Below, one piece after another: positions 7,161-12,841 of a stretch of DNA of 12,841 nucleotides. The notes below the pieces were generated by a model that saw nothing but the letters and a program-made list of their open reading frames with translations, did not search any database and was not told where the DNA came from. A program made the position numbers and the translations under genes. Position 1 is the stretch's first letter; every line of letters starts with the position of its first letter. The DNA is taken from the NCBI GenBank assembly GCA_900550385.1, contig URRZ01000063.1, forward strand, positions 1 through 12,841, in the 5' to 3' direction. Source of the DNA: an uncultured Coriobacteriaceae bacterium (GTDB taxonomy: Bacteria; Actinomycetota; Coriobacteriia; Coriobacteriales; Eggerthellaceae).

Positions 7161-7200
7161 ATCATACTAGCGTATTCGAAACGTTCGAAAGCGGTATTAT
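7161..7200. promoter_or_regulatory. Divergent promoter region, methyltransferase and thyX, with TTCGAAA direct repeats
   Basis: For the methyltransferase (minus strand), TTTCGA (complement of 7185-7190), an 18-bp spacer and TATGAT (complement of 7161-7166) form a plausible promoter. For thyX (plus strand), TATTAT at 7195-7200 is a likely -10 with a poor -35. Between them TTCGAAA occurs twice, at 7175-7181 and 7184-7190, a direct repeat with a 9-bp period. A protein binding these boxes would cover both promoters. Confidence 0.5.
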
Positions 7201-7266
7201 TCGCAATCAAGCAGAATTAACCGGAGGACGAGCCGGAAGGCCGGATCCAAGACGAGGAGCCATCCC

Positions 7267-7947
7267 ATGCAGGTCGAATTGCTGTACCACACCCCCGATC
7301 CCGAGCGCGCCATCGCCACGGCGGCGCGCCTGTGCTATGCGCCGGTCGGCGCGTCCGAGCTGATGGAGACCATGCCCGAAGAACGCATAAAAAGCGTGCT
7401 GTCCACCATCATGCGCTCCGGCCACTTCTCCACGCTGGAGCACGCCAGCTACACGTTCGCCATCGACGGCGTGTCGCGCGCGCTGACGCACCAGCTGGTG
7501 CGCCACAGGCTCGCCAGCTTCAACCAGCAAAGCCAGCGCTATGTGAAGTTCAAGGACGGCGTGCCGGTGGTCAAGCCCGCTTCCGTCGCCGCCTCGTCCG
7601 AGACCGAGGCGGTGTTCGACCAGGCCATCGCGGCGTGTGTGGAGGCGTACAAGAAGCTGCTCGACGCGGGGGTGCCCGCCGAGGACGCCCGCTACCTTCT
7701 GCCCAACGCGGCGGAGAGCAAGATCGTGGTGACCATGAACGTGCGCGAGCTGCTGCACTTCTTCAGCCTGCGCTGCTGCAACCGCGCCCAGTGGGAGATC
7801 CGCGAGCTCGCGCATCGCATGCTGGAGCTCGCGCGTCCCACGGCGCCGTTCATCTTCGCCGACGCCGGCGCCGGCTGCGTGCGCGGTGCCTGCCCCGAAG
7901 GCAAGATGAGCTGCGGCAACCCGTATCCGCGCGTGACGAGGGACTAG
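7267..7947 (+). CDS. thyX: Flavin-dependent thymidylate synthase ThyX
   Basis: ThyX makes dTMP from dUMP in the cytoplasm, using methylene-tetrahydrofolate as carbon donor and FADH2/NADPH as reductant. The 226-residue length is normal. The ThyX signature RHRxxSxNxxSxR is intact at residues 79-91 (RHRLASFNQQSQR). ARYLLPNA (141-148) and REL-HFFSLR (160-169), conserved elements around the dUMP and FAD sites, are also present. The C-terminal tail GCVRGACPEGKMSCG holds three Cys (204, 209, 216); this tail is familiar from ThyX of anaerobic clostridia. The start is ATG at 7267 after GAGGAGC. The DUF1385 gene begins 2 bp after the stop, so the two form an operon. Confidence 0.97.
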   Translation: MQVELLYHTPDPERAIATAARLCYAPVGASELMETMPEERIKSVLSTIMRSGHFSTLEHASYTFAIDGVSRALTHQLVRHRLASFNQQSQRYVKFKDGVPVVKPASVAASSETEAVFDQAIAACVEAYKKLLDAGVPAEDARYLLPNAAESKIVVTMNVRELLHFFSLRCCNRAQWEIRELAHRMLELARPTAPFIFADAGAGCVRGACPEGKMSCGNPYPRVTRD

Positions 7948-7949
7948 AC

Positions 7950-9242
7950 GTGGCCGAGGAGCACGGGGCCGGAATGCGGATGAGCGGGCGTTCCGGCGCG
8001 GACGGGGGCGCGCTTTCCGCCGAAACGCCCGCGGATCCGCGCGGCGGGCGCCCCGATGATGCGCCCGCGCGCAAGCGGAGCGAGGCGGCGCGCGCGTTCG
8101 CCGAGGACGGCGCGCATAAGACCCACGTGGGCGGCCAGGCGCTCATCGAGGGCGTGATGATGCGCGGCACGTACAACTGGGCGGTCGCGGTGCGCGAGCC
8201 CGACGGCGGCCTCTATGTCGAGGAGCACGACCTCGCCAGCGGCCGTGCGAAGAACGGCTGGATGCACTGGCCGGTCGTCCGCGGGTGCCGGGCGTTCGTG
8301 GAGTCGCTGATGCTGGGGTACAAGGCGCTGGAGATCGCGGCGCTGCATGCGTACGGCGACGAAGAACCGGAGCCGTCCGCGCCCTCGGCGGCCGCGCCGG
8401 TCTCCGCGACGCGGGTGGAGGAGAAGCCGTTCTCTTGGAAGGACGACTTCGGGAATCCGGATGAGATGATCGATGCCCTGGGGGCGCAGCGGACGCTCGA
8501 GGTTGTGTGCGAGCCTGCCGATGCCGAGCCCGATGCCGCGCCTGCTTCCGCTTCCGAATCCGAGTCCGACGGCGGGTTCGGGAAGAAGGAGATGGCGATC
8601 TCCATGGTGCTGGGGCTGGTGCTGGGCGTCGTGCTGTTCATCGTGGCGCCGGCGTTCATCACCAACGCCGTGGTGGGCGAGTACGACTCCAATCCGGTGG
8701 CGTGGAACATCGTGGACGGCGTGCTGCGCGTGGCGGTGTTCGTGTTCTACATCTGGCTGATCGGGCGCATGGCCGAGATCAAGCGCATGTTCAGCTACCA
8801 CGGCGCCGAGCACAAGACCATCCACTGCCACGAGCACGGCCTGCCGCTCACGCCCGCCAACGCGCGCAGCTTCCCGCGCCTGCACGTGCGCTGCGGCACG
8901 GCGTTCCTCATCATGGTGATGATCATCGCGATCTTCGTGTACACCGCCCTCCCGCTCGACGCGCTCATCGGGGCGTGGGGCGTGCCGGACGGCGCGCCGA
9001 AGCTTGCCCTGGTCATCGCGGTGCGCATCCTGTTCCTGCCGATCATCGCCGGCATCTCCTACGAGATCACGGTGAAGTGGGCGGGCAGCCACCCCGACAA
9101 CCCGCTGGTGAAGGTGGTGCTGTGGCCGGGCATGCAGATGCAGCGCCTCACCACCAAGGAGCCCGATGACGGCATGCTGGAGTGCGCCATCGCCGCCATG
9201 CAGCGCGTGCTCGACCGCGAGGAGGCCGAGGCGGCGCGCTAG
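7950..9242 (+). CDS. DUF1385 (YqhQ-family) membrane protein
   Basis: The 430-residue product matches the DUF1385 family: THVGGQALIEGVMMRG at residues 58-73, YHGAEHKTIHCHEHG at 283-297 and LHVRCGT at 311-317, with His and Cys that could bind metal. About four membrane helices are visible (216-235, 257-272, 318-334, 350-372). Residues 137-213 form an acidic Glu/Asp/Ser/Ala-rich linker between the N-terminal part and the first helix, longer than I expect for the family. The biochemical function of the family is not known to me. In many Firmicutes the homologue lies near prfA/prmC, whereas here it follows thyX by 2 bp. I chose GTG at 7950 because GAGGG precedes it at a good distance. ATG at 7974 or 7980 would shorten the poorly conserved N-terminus by 8-10 residues. 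The frame is also open far upstream, over thyX, but that part is not coding. Confidence 0.88.
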   Translation: MAEEHGAGMRMSGRSGADGGALSAETPADPRGGRPDDAPARKRSEAARAFAEDGAHKTHVGGQALIEGVMMRGTYNWAVAVREPDGGLYVEEHDLASGRAKNGWMHWPVVRGCRAFVESLMLGYKALEIAALHAYGDEEPEPSAPSAAAPVSATRVEEKPFSWKDDFGNPDEMIDALGAQRTLEVVCEPADAEPDAAPASASESESDGGFGKKEMAISMVLGLVLGVVLFIVAPAFITNAVVGEYDSNPVAWNIVDGVLRVAVFVFYIWLIGRMAEIKRMFSYHGAEHKTIHCHEHGLPLTPANARSFPRLHVRCGTAFLIMVMIIAIFVYTALPLDALIGAWGVPDGAPKLALVIAVRILFLPIIAGISYEITVKWAGSHPDNPLVKVVLWPGMQMQRLTTKEPDDGMLECAIAAMQRVLDREEAEAAR

Positions 9243-9320
9243 GCATTCGGCGCCGAGCGGGTTCGAGGGATCTGCCGGTTCATGCGGCTATGGCGCCAGG
9301 CGTTGCTCGCGATGCGTGCG

Positions 9321-9342
9321 CGGCGCGCGAAAGGGCGCGCCG
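9321..9342. terminator. Strong GC hairpin between convergent genes
   Basis: CGGCGCGC (9321-9328) and GCGCGCCG (9335-9342) make an 8-bp perfect stem with loop GAAAGG. It lies between the ends of the DUF1385 gene (+) and the small membrane-protein gene (-), where a shared terminator is expected. No T-run follows on either strand, so termination would depend on the stem alone or on Rho. Confidence 0.45.
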
Positions 9343-9348
9343 AAGCTG

Positions 9349-9810
9349 CTACAGGTACCCCAGATATCCCAGGTACGCCTGCGCGCTTGCGGGAACTTCG
9401 AGCGTGACGCTTTGGCCGTAGGCGTTCACGGTGACGTACGAAGGATCGTCGTAGACGGTCAGCGTCCCGTCGACGCCTGCCGCGGACCCGTCGATGGTCC
9501 CGGTGGCCTGCGCGCCTTCCGGCAGGTCGGCGATCTGCCATTCCTGCACCGCCAGCGCGTCGATGCCCTGCTCGACGGTCGCGGTGGGAAGGCCCGTCGC
9601 GGCGGCGATGTCGTCCGTGTGCGATTCGAGCGCCTGTTGGATGCGGTCTTTCGCCCCGCTGGCATCGAGGGCGGCGTTGGCGGCCGCGTTCTTCGCGCTG
9701 CTCGCGGCATCCCCGATGACGCCTTCCGTTCCGGAAAGGGCGACGATTCCGATGATGCCCGCGATCATGAGGGCGATCAGCCCCACGAACAGCTTGATGA
9801 TCTTTCCCAT
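9349..9810 (-). CDS. Small membrane-anchored extracytoplasmic protein of unknown function
   Basis: The 153-residue protein starts with MGKIIKLFVGLIALMIAGIIG, a positively charged end and one hydrophobic helix (about 5-25) with no lipobox Cys, so an uncleaved anchor is likely. Residues 33-70 are Ala-rich and helical. Residues 95-145 look like a small beta domain (GTLTVYDDPSYVTVNAYGQS). The last nine residues are AYLGYLGYL, a short YLG repeat ending at the stop. I do not recognise the family. The open frame continues upstream to 10017, but AAGGAG 9 bp before the ATG at 9810 and the membrane helix right at that start decide for it. The 69 residues upstream are Arg-rich and look non-coding. No -10/-35 pair is evident upstream. 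Confidence 0.75.
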   Translation of the reverse strand: MGKIIKLFVGLIALMIAGIIGIVALSGTEGVIGDAASSAKNAAANAALDASGAKDRIQQALESHTDDIAAATGLPTATVEQGIDALAVQEWQIADLPEGAQATGTIDGSAAGVDGTLTVYDDPSYVTVNAYGQSVTLEVPASAQAYLGYLGYL

Positions 9811-10024
9811 GGAGAAGCGCTCCTTCTTCGCTGTCTCGCGTGCGCCTTTGCGGCGCATCGCATTCCAGCGGGCCCGCCGTTGCTGCGTTGGTGGGCGGTC
9901 GATGCTGCGTTGGCTGCGCGTTTCGTGCCGTGTTCGTCGGATGGTTCCCGACGGCCCCGCCGCCTCCAACCCTACCCGATGATGCGCCTCTCCACGAAAC
10001 GTCCGCGAGGCGTTCAAATCGCGC

Positions 10025-10052
10025 GGACGGAATCATCACGAGAATTCCGTCC
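10025..10052. repeat. 9-bp inverted repeat, possible secondary terminator or operator
   Basis: GGACGGAAT (10025-10033) and ATTCCGTCC (10044-10052) pair perfectly around a 10-nt loop. Only a short TTT follows on either strand. It could be a second hairpin behind the PheRS-like gene or a protein-binding site upstream of the small membrane-protein gene. Confidence 0.4.
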
Positions 10053-10072
10053 ACGTTTAAGGTCGATGCGGA

Positions 10073-10119
10073 GGTGCGGCGCGGATCCGGCCGGTCCGCC
10101 GTCCGCCGCGCGCCGCACC
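10073..10119 (-). terminator. Long GC hairpin just behind the PheRS-like gene
   Basis: GGTGCGGCGCG (10073-10083) and CGCGCCGCACC (10109-10119) form an 11-bp perfect stem with a 25-nt loop that can fold further (CCGGCCGG). It begins 18 nt after the stop codon at 10138. There is no U-tract, so it is a terminator or an mRNA 3'-end stabiliser by position only. Confidence 0.5.
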
Positions 10120-10137
10120 CGTTTCTCGCGGATCCGG

Positions 10138-11451
10138 CTAGAGCGTTTCCGGCGCGACGAAGCGCAGCTCTTCCTCCGCTTTGCGCTCGAGGGGCTGAAG
10201 CTCGAGCTGCGCCATATACGCTGGAACTCCGATGCCGTGGGCGTCGAGCGCCTTTTGGCAGATGCTGCCGAAGTTCCCTCCCAGGTACTGCATCCTCTCG
10301 TCGAGCAGCACCCAGCAATCGGACGGGTCGTAGGGGATGGCCATGTCCGTGGGGATGAAGAAATGGTTCGCGATTCCCAGCTCGGACAGCACGGCATCCA
10401 CATCCGCCCGGAATCCTGCCCGATCGATGCCGGGTCCGTAGGCGCCGAAGGACAGCGATGTTTTGAGGATCGGTTCCGCGCCGACCTTCTCGAGGACGTA
10501 ATGGTGCGCGATCTCGAAGATCCGCGCCTCCCGTTCGCCGGCTTCGAAGTTGGCCTCGAGCGCGTCTTGCAGCGAAGGGGTGAGCACGGTGGGAACGCGC
10601 GTGAACGCGCCGAACGGCTTCTGCAGAAGCGCCCCGCGGTTGTTGAGGTCCCACGCCTCCATGATCATGTTCATCTTGCGGTAGGCGTCCTGCTCGTAAA
10701 GGCCGGCCCCGAAGAATTCGCGATAGCCGCGGGCGCGCATGACGTTCGCGGCGCGGTGGATGAACGCGCCGCCTGCCGCAGGCTTGTCATCGCCGAATCG
10801 GTCGAGATAGGAGACGCAGGGGGAGTAGAGCGCCGTCCGGTCGGGGCATCCGGCATCCCGCAAGGCAAGCCCGTCGACGTCGATCGAGAAGACCCAGGCC
10901 TCGCCGCCCTCGTCCGAGATGCCGAGAAGCGTCCGGGCGATGCGCGACGCCTTCGCCATCCTCGCGAAGGCGAACTCCTCGCCGCCTTTCTCGCAGGTCA
11001 CTTCGTAGGCGCAGCCGTCGAGCGGGCGCAGGCGCGCTTGCGCGCCGAGCCCGTAGACCGCCTGGGCGATGCGCGTCCAGGTGTGCTCCCAGGATCGCGC
11101 GACGAAGCCGTCCTCGACCGCGACGCCTTCGACGACCCAATGCGCGGGAACCGCGTCGTCCGCGCCGTCGTAAACCCGGCCGACCGCGAACGCGCGCGGC
11201 ATGCCGACGCGCGCCATATCGGCGAGCTGCGCGGCGAGCAGGTTCGTGCGCAACGCATAGCGCCCCTCCTCCTCGAGGAGGATCGGGAGATTCCGGTCGA
11301 ATCCGGTTTGCTCGGAGAGCGAGAAAAGCCAATCCGCGTCCACGATTTCCGACGTGCCGCCATCGTCGTGGAGCGCGAACCCCTCCATGACGAGCGCGCG
11401 GGTCAGCGCGTCCATCTTGGAGCGGATCGGATGCTGCGAGATTCTTTCCAT
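10138..11451 (-). CDS. Single-chain PheS-PheT-like ligase without tRNA-binding domains
   Basis: The 437-residue protein resembles phenylalanyl-tRNA synthetase, rearranged. Residues 7-115 follow the PheS catalytic core: HPI at 7-9, ALRTNLLAAQLADM at 67-80 (PheS LLRTHTS region), and GRVYDGADDA with VVEGVAVE (motif 2 region, 91-113). AGCPDRTALYSPCVSYLDRF (200-219) resembles the end of PheS. Residues 229-420 follow the PheT B6/B7 domain: TPSLQDALEANFEAG (291-305), IFEIAHHYVL (311-320), LSFGAYG and a terminal AQLELQPLE. The PheS coiled coil and the PheT B1-B5 and B8 (FDX-ACB) domains are missing, so it probably does not charge tRNA(Phe). The motif 2 Arg and the Gln of PheS FHQxEG appear replaced, suggesting another substrate. 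I recall a RefSeq name 'PheS-related mystery ligase SrmL' but cannot verify that it applies. ATG at 11451 follows GGGGGTGAT; the frame is open upstream to 11577. Confidence 0.75.
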   Translation of the reverse strand: MERISQHPIRSKMDALTRALVMEGFALHDDGGTSEIVDADWLFSLSEQTGFDRNLPILLEEEGRYALRTNLLAAQLADMARVGMPRAFAVGRVYDGADDAVPAHWVVEGVAVEDGFVARSWEHTWTRIAQAVYGLGAQARLRPLDGCAYEVTCEKGGEEFAFARMAKASRIARTLLGISDEGGEAWVFSIDVDGLALRDAGCPDRTALYSPCVSYLDRFGDDKPAAGGAFIHRAANVMRARGYREFFGAGLYEQDAYRKMNMIMEAWDLNNRGALLQKPFGAFTRVPTVLTPSLQDALEANFEAGEREARIFEIAHHYVLEKVGAEPILKTSLSFGAYGPGIDRAGFRADVDAVLSELGIANHFFIPTDMAIPYDPSDCWVLLDERMQYLGGNFGSICQKALDAHGIGVPAYMAQLELQPLERKAEEELRFVAPETL

Positions 11452-11487
11452 GAGATAATCACCCCCATGCCGCCCAGGATCGTGCCG

Positions 11488-11539
11488 GTGCAGGAATGTG
11501 GCATTGCGTGGATGGAGAGTGGGTGATGGCTTCCTGCAC
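11488..11539. promoter_or_regulatory. 9-bp inverted repeat in the leader of the PheRS-like gene
   Basis: GTGCAGGAA (11488-11496) and TTCCTGCAC (11531-11539) are perfect inverted repeats with a 34-bp spacer. If transcription starts near 11542 on the minus strand, one arm lies at the very 5' end of the mRNA and the transcript can form a stem-loop. The same site could be a DNA operator for the XRE protein encoded next door. No T-box motif or T-run is present. Confidence 0.5.
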
Positions 11540-11548
11540 GTTTCTTCA

Positions 11549-11577
11549 AGTATATTGATCGTCGGAGGAAACATCAA
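11549..11577 (-). promoter_or_regulatory. Sigma70-type promoter of the PheRS-like gene
   Basis: On the minus strand TTGATG (complement of 11572-11577), a 17-bp spacer and TATACT (complement of 11549-11554) are close to consensus. The predicted start near 11542 gives a leader of about 90 nt. On the plus strand the same AT-rich spot reads TATATT (11551-11556), a possible overlapping -10 for the XRE gene, but with no clear -35. Confidence 0.65.
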
Positions 11578-11609
11578 CGGAAAATGGAAATTAATTGAAT
11601 GGAGGATCG

Positions 11610-12662
11610 ATGGCTGATCGAGGAAGGGGAGGGAGCCGCCTGGGGAAGTTCCGCGTCACGCCGGAACTGGCGCTTCTGCTGAAGACCCTGCGCGCCCAAA
11701 GCGACCTGCCCGCCAAGAGAGTCGCGGAGCTTTTGGGGAAAAGCCCCTCGTACGTTTCGAAGCTCGAGAACGGCGAGGTGAAGACCATCCGGCGCGACGT
11801 GCTCGTGCGGGTTTTGGAGATCGTGGCGGGCGGCGCCCTGTACGAGACGGCTCTGCCGACCGCCATGCGGGCGCTCGCCGCGTTCATGGAGCCGAGCCGC
11901 CTGATCGATCAAGCGTGGCTTCTGCGGCTCGATGTGGTGGAGCGCGAGGTCGCCATCCCGCCGGAGATGGCGCGGGACATGATCGCGAACATGAAACACG
12001 CCCATGCGACGCTCGAGGATCTCGTCCGACTTGCCAACCGCAATCTGGACACCGATCTGACGTCGAGCTTTCCTCCCAACGAGGTAGTCGTCGTCGATTA
12101 CGGCGGGACCTCGCGCCTAAGCGTCCGCGTCGATCTGGGCGAAGGCCAGGTGGCCCGCGCGTTTTCCGATAGGGGCGCGCATCTGCCGTATCTGGGCGTG
12201 AACTGCCTGGTCTTCGCGATGTTCCGCCTGCTGAGGCATCCGGATCTCGAGGGGAAGATGCCCCCCGGCCAGGCCGCGGAGGTGCTGCGGTCGACGGCAT
12301 CGTACCTCGATCGGTGGGGGATCCACTCGCTCACGGGGTTCAGCCACCTGATCTCCTCCGACGAGTTCATCGCGCGGCAGGAGCCGCTCTCGCGCTCCGG
12401 CTCGCGCGTCGTCGAGCTCATCGCCGAGGCGCTCGACGAGGCGGTCGGCCATGACGGGCTCGCCGTCGCGAGCCAGCTCGACGCGTTCCTGCGGACGCTG
12501 CGCTGGGACCCGGCGTTCGCCCTCAAGCTCATGGGCATGCCGTTTTCCGAGCTGGGCGAGATGGGCTTTCGCGCCAAGAGCCGGATGCTCGACGAGATCG
12601 GCGCCGTTCTGGAGCGCTACGACGAGCTGCCGGACATCGACAAGCGCTTCGAGGAGTACTGA
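11610..12662 (+). CDS. XRE-family HTH regulator with large unassigned C-terminal domain
   Basis: The 350-residue protein begins with a basic tail and then an XRE/Cro-type helix-turn-helix at about 18-73 (VAELLGKSPSYVSKLENGEV is the turn and recognition helix). It therefore binds DNA. The remaining 275 or so residues match no sensor domain I recognise. They contain a mixed segment near 153-190 (NEVVVVDYGG, RLSVRVDLGEG) and then helical stretches to the C-terminus (RFEEY). ATG at 11610 follows GGAGG with ideal spacing; an upstream in-frame TTG at 11595 is less likely. The gene is divergent from the PheRS-like ligase, and the 158-bp gap holds that gene's promoter and a 9-bp inverted repeat. Control of the ligase, of itself or of both is the simplest inference. 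The C-terminal domain might sense the ligase's product or substrate. Confidence 0.85.
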   Translation: MADRGRGGSRLGKFRVTPELALLLKTLRAQSDLPAKRVAELLGKSPSYVSKLENGEVKTIRRDVLVRVLEIVAGGALYETALPTAMRALAAFMEPSRLIDQAWLLRLDVVEREVAIPPEMARDMIANMKHAHATLEDLVRLANRNLDTDLTSSFPPNEVVVVDYGGTSRLSVRVDLGEGQVARAFSDRGAHLPYLGVNCLVFAMFRLLRHPDLEGKMPPGQAAEVLRSTASYLDRWGIHSLTGFSHLISSDEFIARQEPLSRSGSRVVELIAEALDEAVGHDGLAVASQLDAFLRTLRWDPAFALKLMGMPFSELGEMGFRAKSRMLDEIGAVLERYDELPDIDKRFEEY

Positions 12663-12668
12663 GGGGTC

Positions 12669-12685
12669 GCGGGCTTTTCCCCCGC
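12669..12685 (+). terminator. Weak hairpin after the XRE gene
   Basis: GCGGG (12669-12673) and CCCGC (12681-12685) form a 5-bp stem with a 7-nt loop, 7 bp after the stop codon. There is no T-run after it, so it is a candidate by position only. Confidence 0.25.
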
Positions 12686-12767
12686 CGGTGCCTGGCGTGC
12701 GGCGACGGCGTAGGGGCGGGCGCACGGCGCATCGATCCCCTTTGAATCCGTGGCGCTTATTGGAAAT

Positions 12768-12794
12768 TTGACAGTCAACCAGTATAGGGATTAT
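12768..12794 (+). promoter_or_regulatory. Possible promoter overlapping a TTGAC-A-GTCAA palindrome
   Basis: A consensus -35 TTGACA (12768-12773) is followed by GATTAT (12789-12794) with a short 15-bp spacer; TTATCT gives 17 bp but a poor -10. The -35 is part of the 11-bp palindrome TTGACAGTCAA (12768-12778), which could be an operator. The surrounding bases are AT-richer than the rest of the window. Confidence 0.4.
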
Positions 12795-12829
12795 CTCGCT
12801 TCCTCGAGCTGCGGAAACTCGCGTCGGCC

Positions 12830-12841
12830 ATGAACAAATGG
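12830..12841 (+). CDS. Possible start of a truncated gene at the window edge
   Basis: ATG at 12830 begins the codons M-N-K-W before the sequence ends. It lies about 30-35 bp downstream of the transcript start expected from the TTGACA box. There is no clear Shine-Dalgarno. Only four codons are visible, so this is a pointer, not a call. Confidence 0.15.

Larger units (their letters stand above)
9811..10137. other. 327-bp intergenic region with two inverted repeats
   Basis: No gene is supported. Reading leftward from the PheRS-like stop, it contains the 11-bp-stem hairpin at 10073-10119 and then a 9-bp inverted repeat, GGACGGAAT (10025-10033) and ATTCCGTCC (10044-10052). The 12-mer CGCGGATCCGGC occurs twice in direct orientation, at 10080-10091 and 10127-10138. 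I find no convincing promoter for the small membrane-protein gene. Confidence 0.5.

Noticed and set aside
7332..7949. Upstream part of the open frame that contains the DUF1385 gene, which would make a 636-residue protein
   Set aside because: It overlaps thyX in another frame. Its translation is low-complexity Arg/Ala, and family motifs begin only after 7950.
9811..10017. N-terminal extension of the small membrane protein to 10017
   Set aside because: The added residues are Arg/Thr-rich and would place the membrane anchor internally. The ATG at 9810 directly precedes the hydrophobic helix and has AAGGAG upstream.
10080..10138. The 12-bp direct repeat CGCGGATCCGGC as a mobile-element target duplication
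   Set aside because: The 35 bp between the copies hold only part of a hairpin and no element, so it is more likely chance or part of the hairpin structure.
9166..11526. A plus-strand open frame of 786 codons opposite the small membrane protein and the PheRS-like gene
   Set aside because: It is antisense to genes with real motifs and good ribosome sites, crosses an intergenic region and shows no domain.
11452..11542. T-box riboswitch in the leader of the PheRS-like gene
   Set aside because: The leader is only about 90 nt, has no AGGGUGGNACCGCG-type antiterminator element and no terminator with a U-run.
11452..11577. N-terminal extension of the PheRS-like protein to 11577
   Set aside because: The added 42 residues would be translated from the promoter itself and from sequence upstream of its predicted transcript start. 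ATG at 11451 has a clear ribosome site and is followed at once by the PheS-like HPI motif.

Overview
The window is GC-rich throughout. It encodes a flavin-dependent thymidylate synthase (ThyX) directly followed by a DUF1385/YqhQ-type membrane protein. High GC, Shine-Dalgarno-led genes and a ThyX with a cysteine-bearing C-terminal tail suggest an anaerobic actinobacterium of the class Coriobacteriia (Eggerthellaceae-like). This placement is inferred from gene content, not from a marker gene. I see no tRNA, rRNA, CRISPR array, transposase or integrase.

Layout, left to right. (1) 213-1160 (+): an EamA/DMT-family transporter. (2) 1325-3523 (+): two adjacent paralogous DUF262 proteins behind a recognisable promoter. 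Both keep the ParB/Srx-like DGQQR motif of GmrSD/SspE-type defence proteins, and neither has an HNH (DUF1524) nuclease domain. (3) 3651-5988 (-): a two-gene unit of a radical SAM/SPASM enzyme with a roughly 225-residue C-terminal extension of unknown type, followed 19 bp later by a 149-residue substrate-like peptide. That peptide has a basic leader, Trp-containing Gly/Ser/Asp repeats and a tail of 11 Asn. This looks like an uncharacterised ribosomal peptide (RiPP) system. (4) 6196-7125 (-): a class I SAM methyltransferase, divergent from (5) thyX and the DUF1385 gene, 7267-9242 (+). (6) 9349-9810 (-): a small membrane-anchored protein. (7) 10138-11451 (-): a single-chain protein resembling the PheS catalytic core joined to the PheT B6/B7 domain, with no tRNA-binding domains. 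It is divergent from (8) 11610-12662 (+), an XRE-type regulator with a long unassigned C-terminal domain.

Genes that probably work together are the DUF262 pair (6 bp apart), the radical SAM enzyme with its peptide, thyX with the DUF1385 gene (2 bp apart), and possibly the XRE regulator with the PheRS-like ligase across their shared intergenic region. The strongest candidates for undescribed biology are the radical SAM/poly-Asn peptide pair and the fused PheRS-like protein. The tandem DUF262-only pair comes next.
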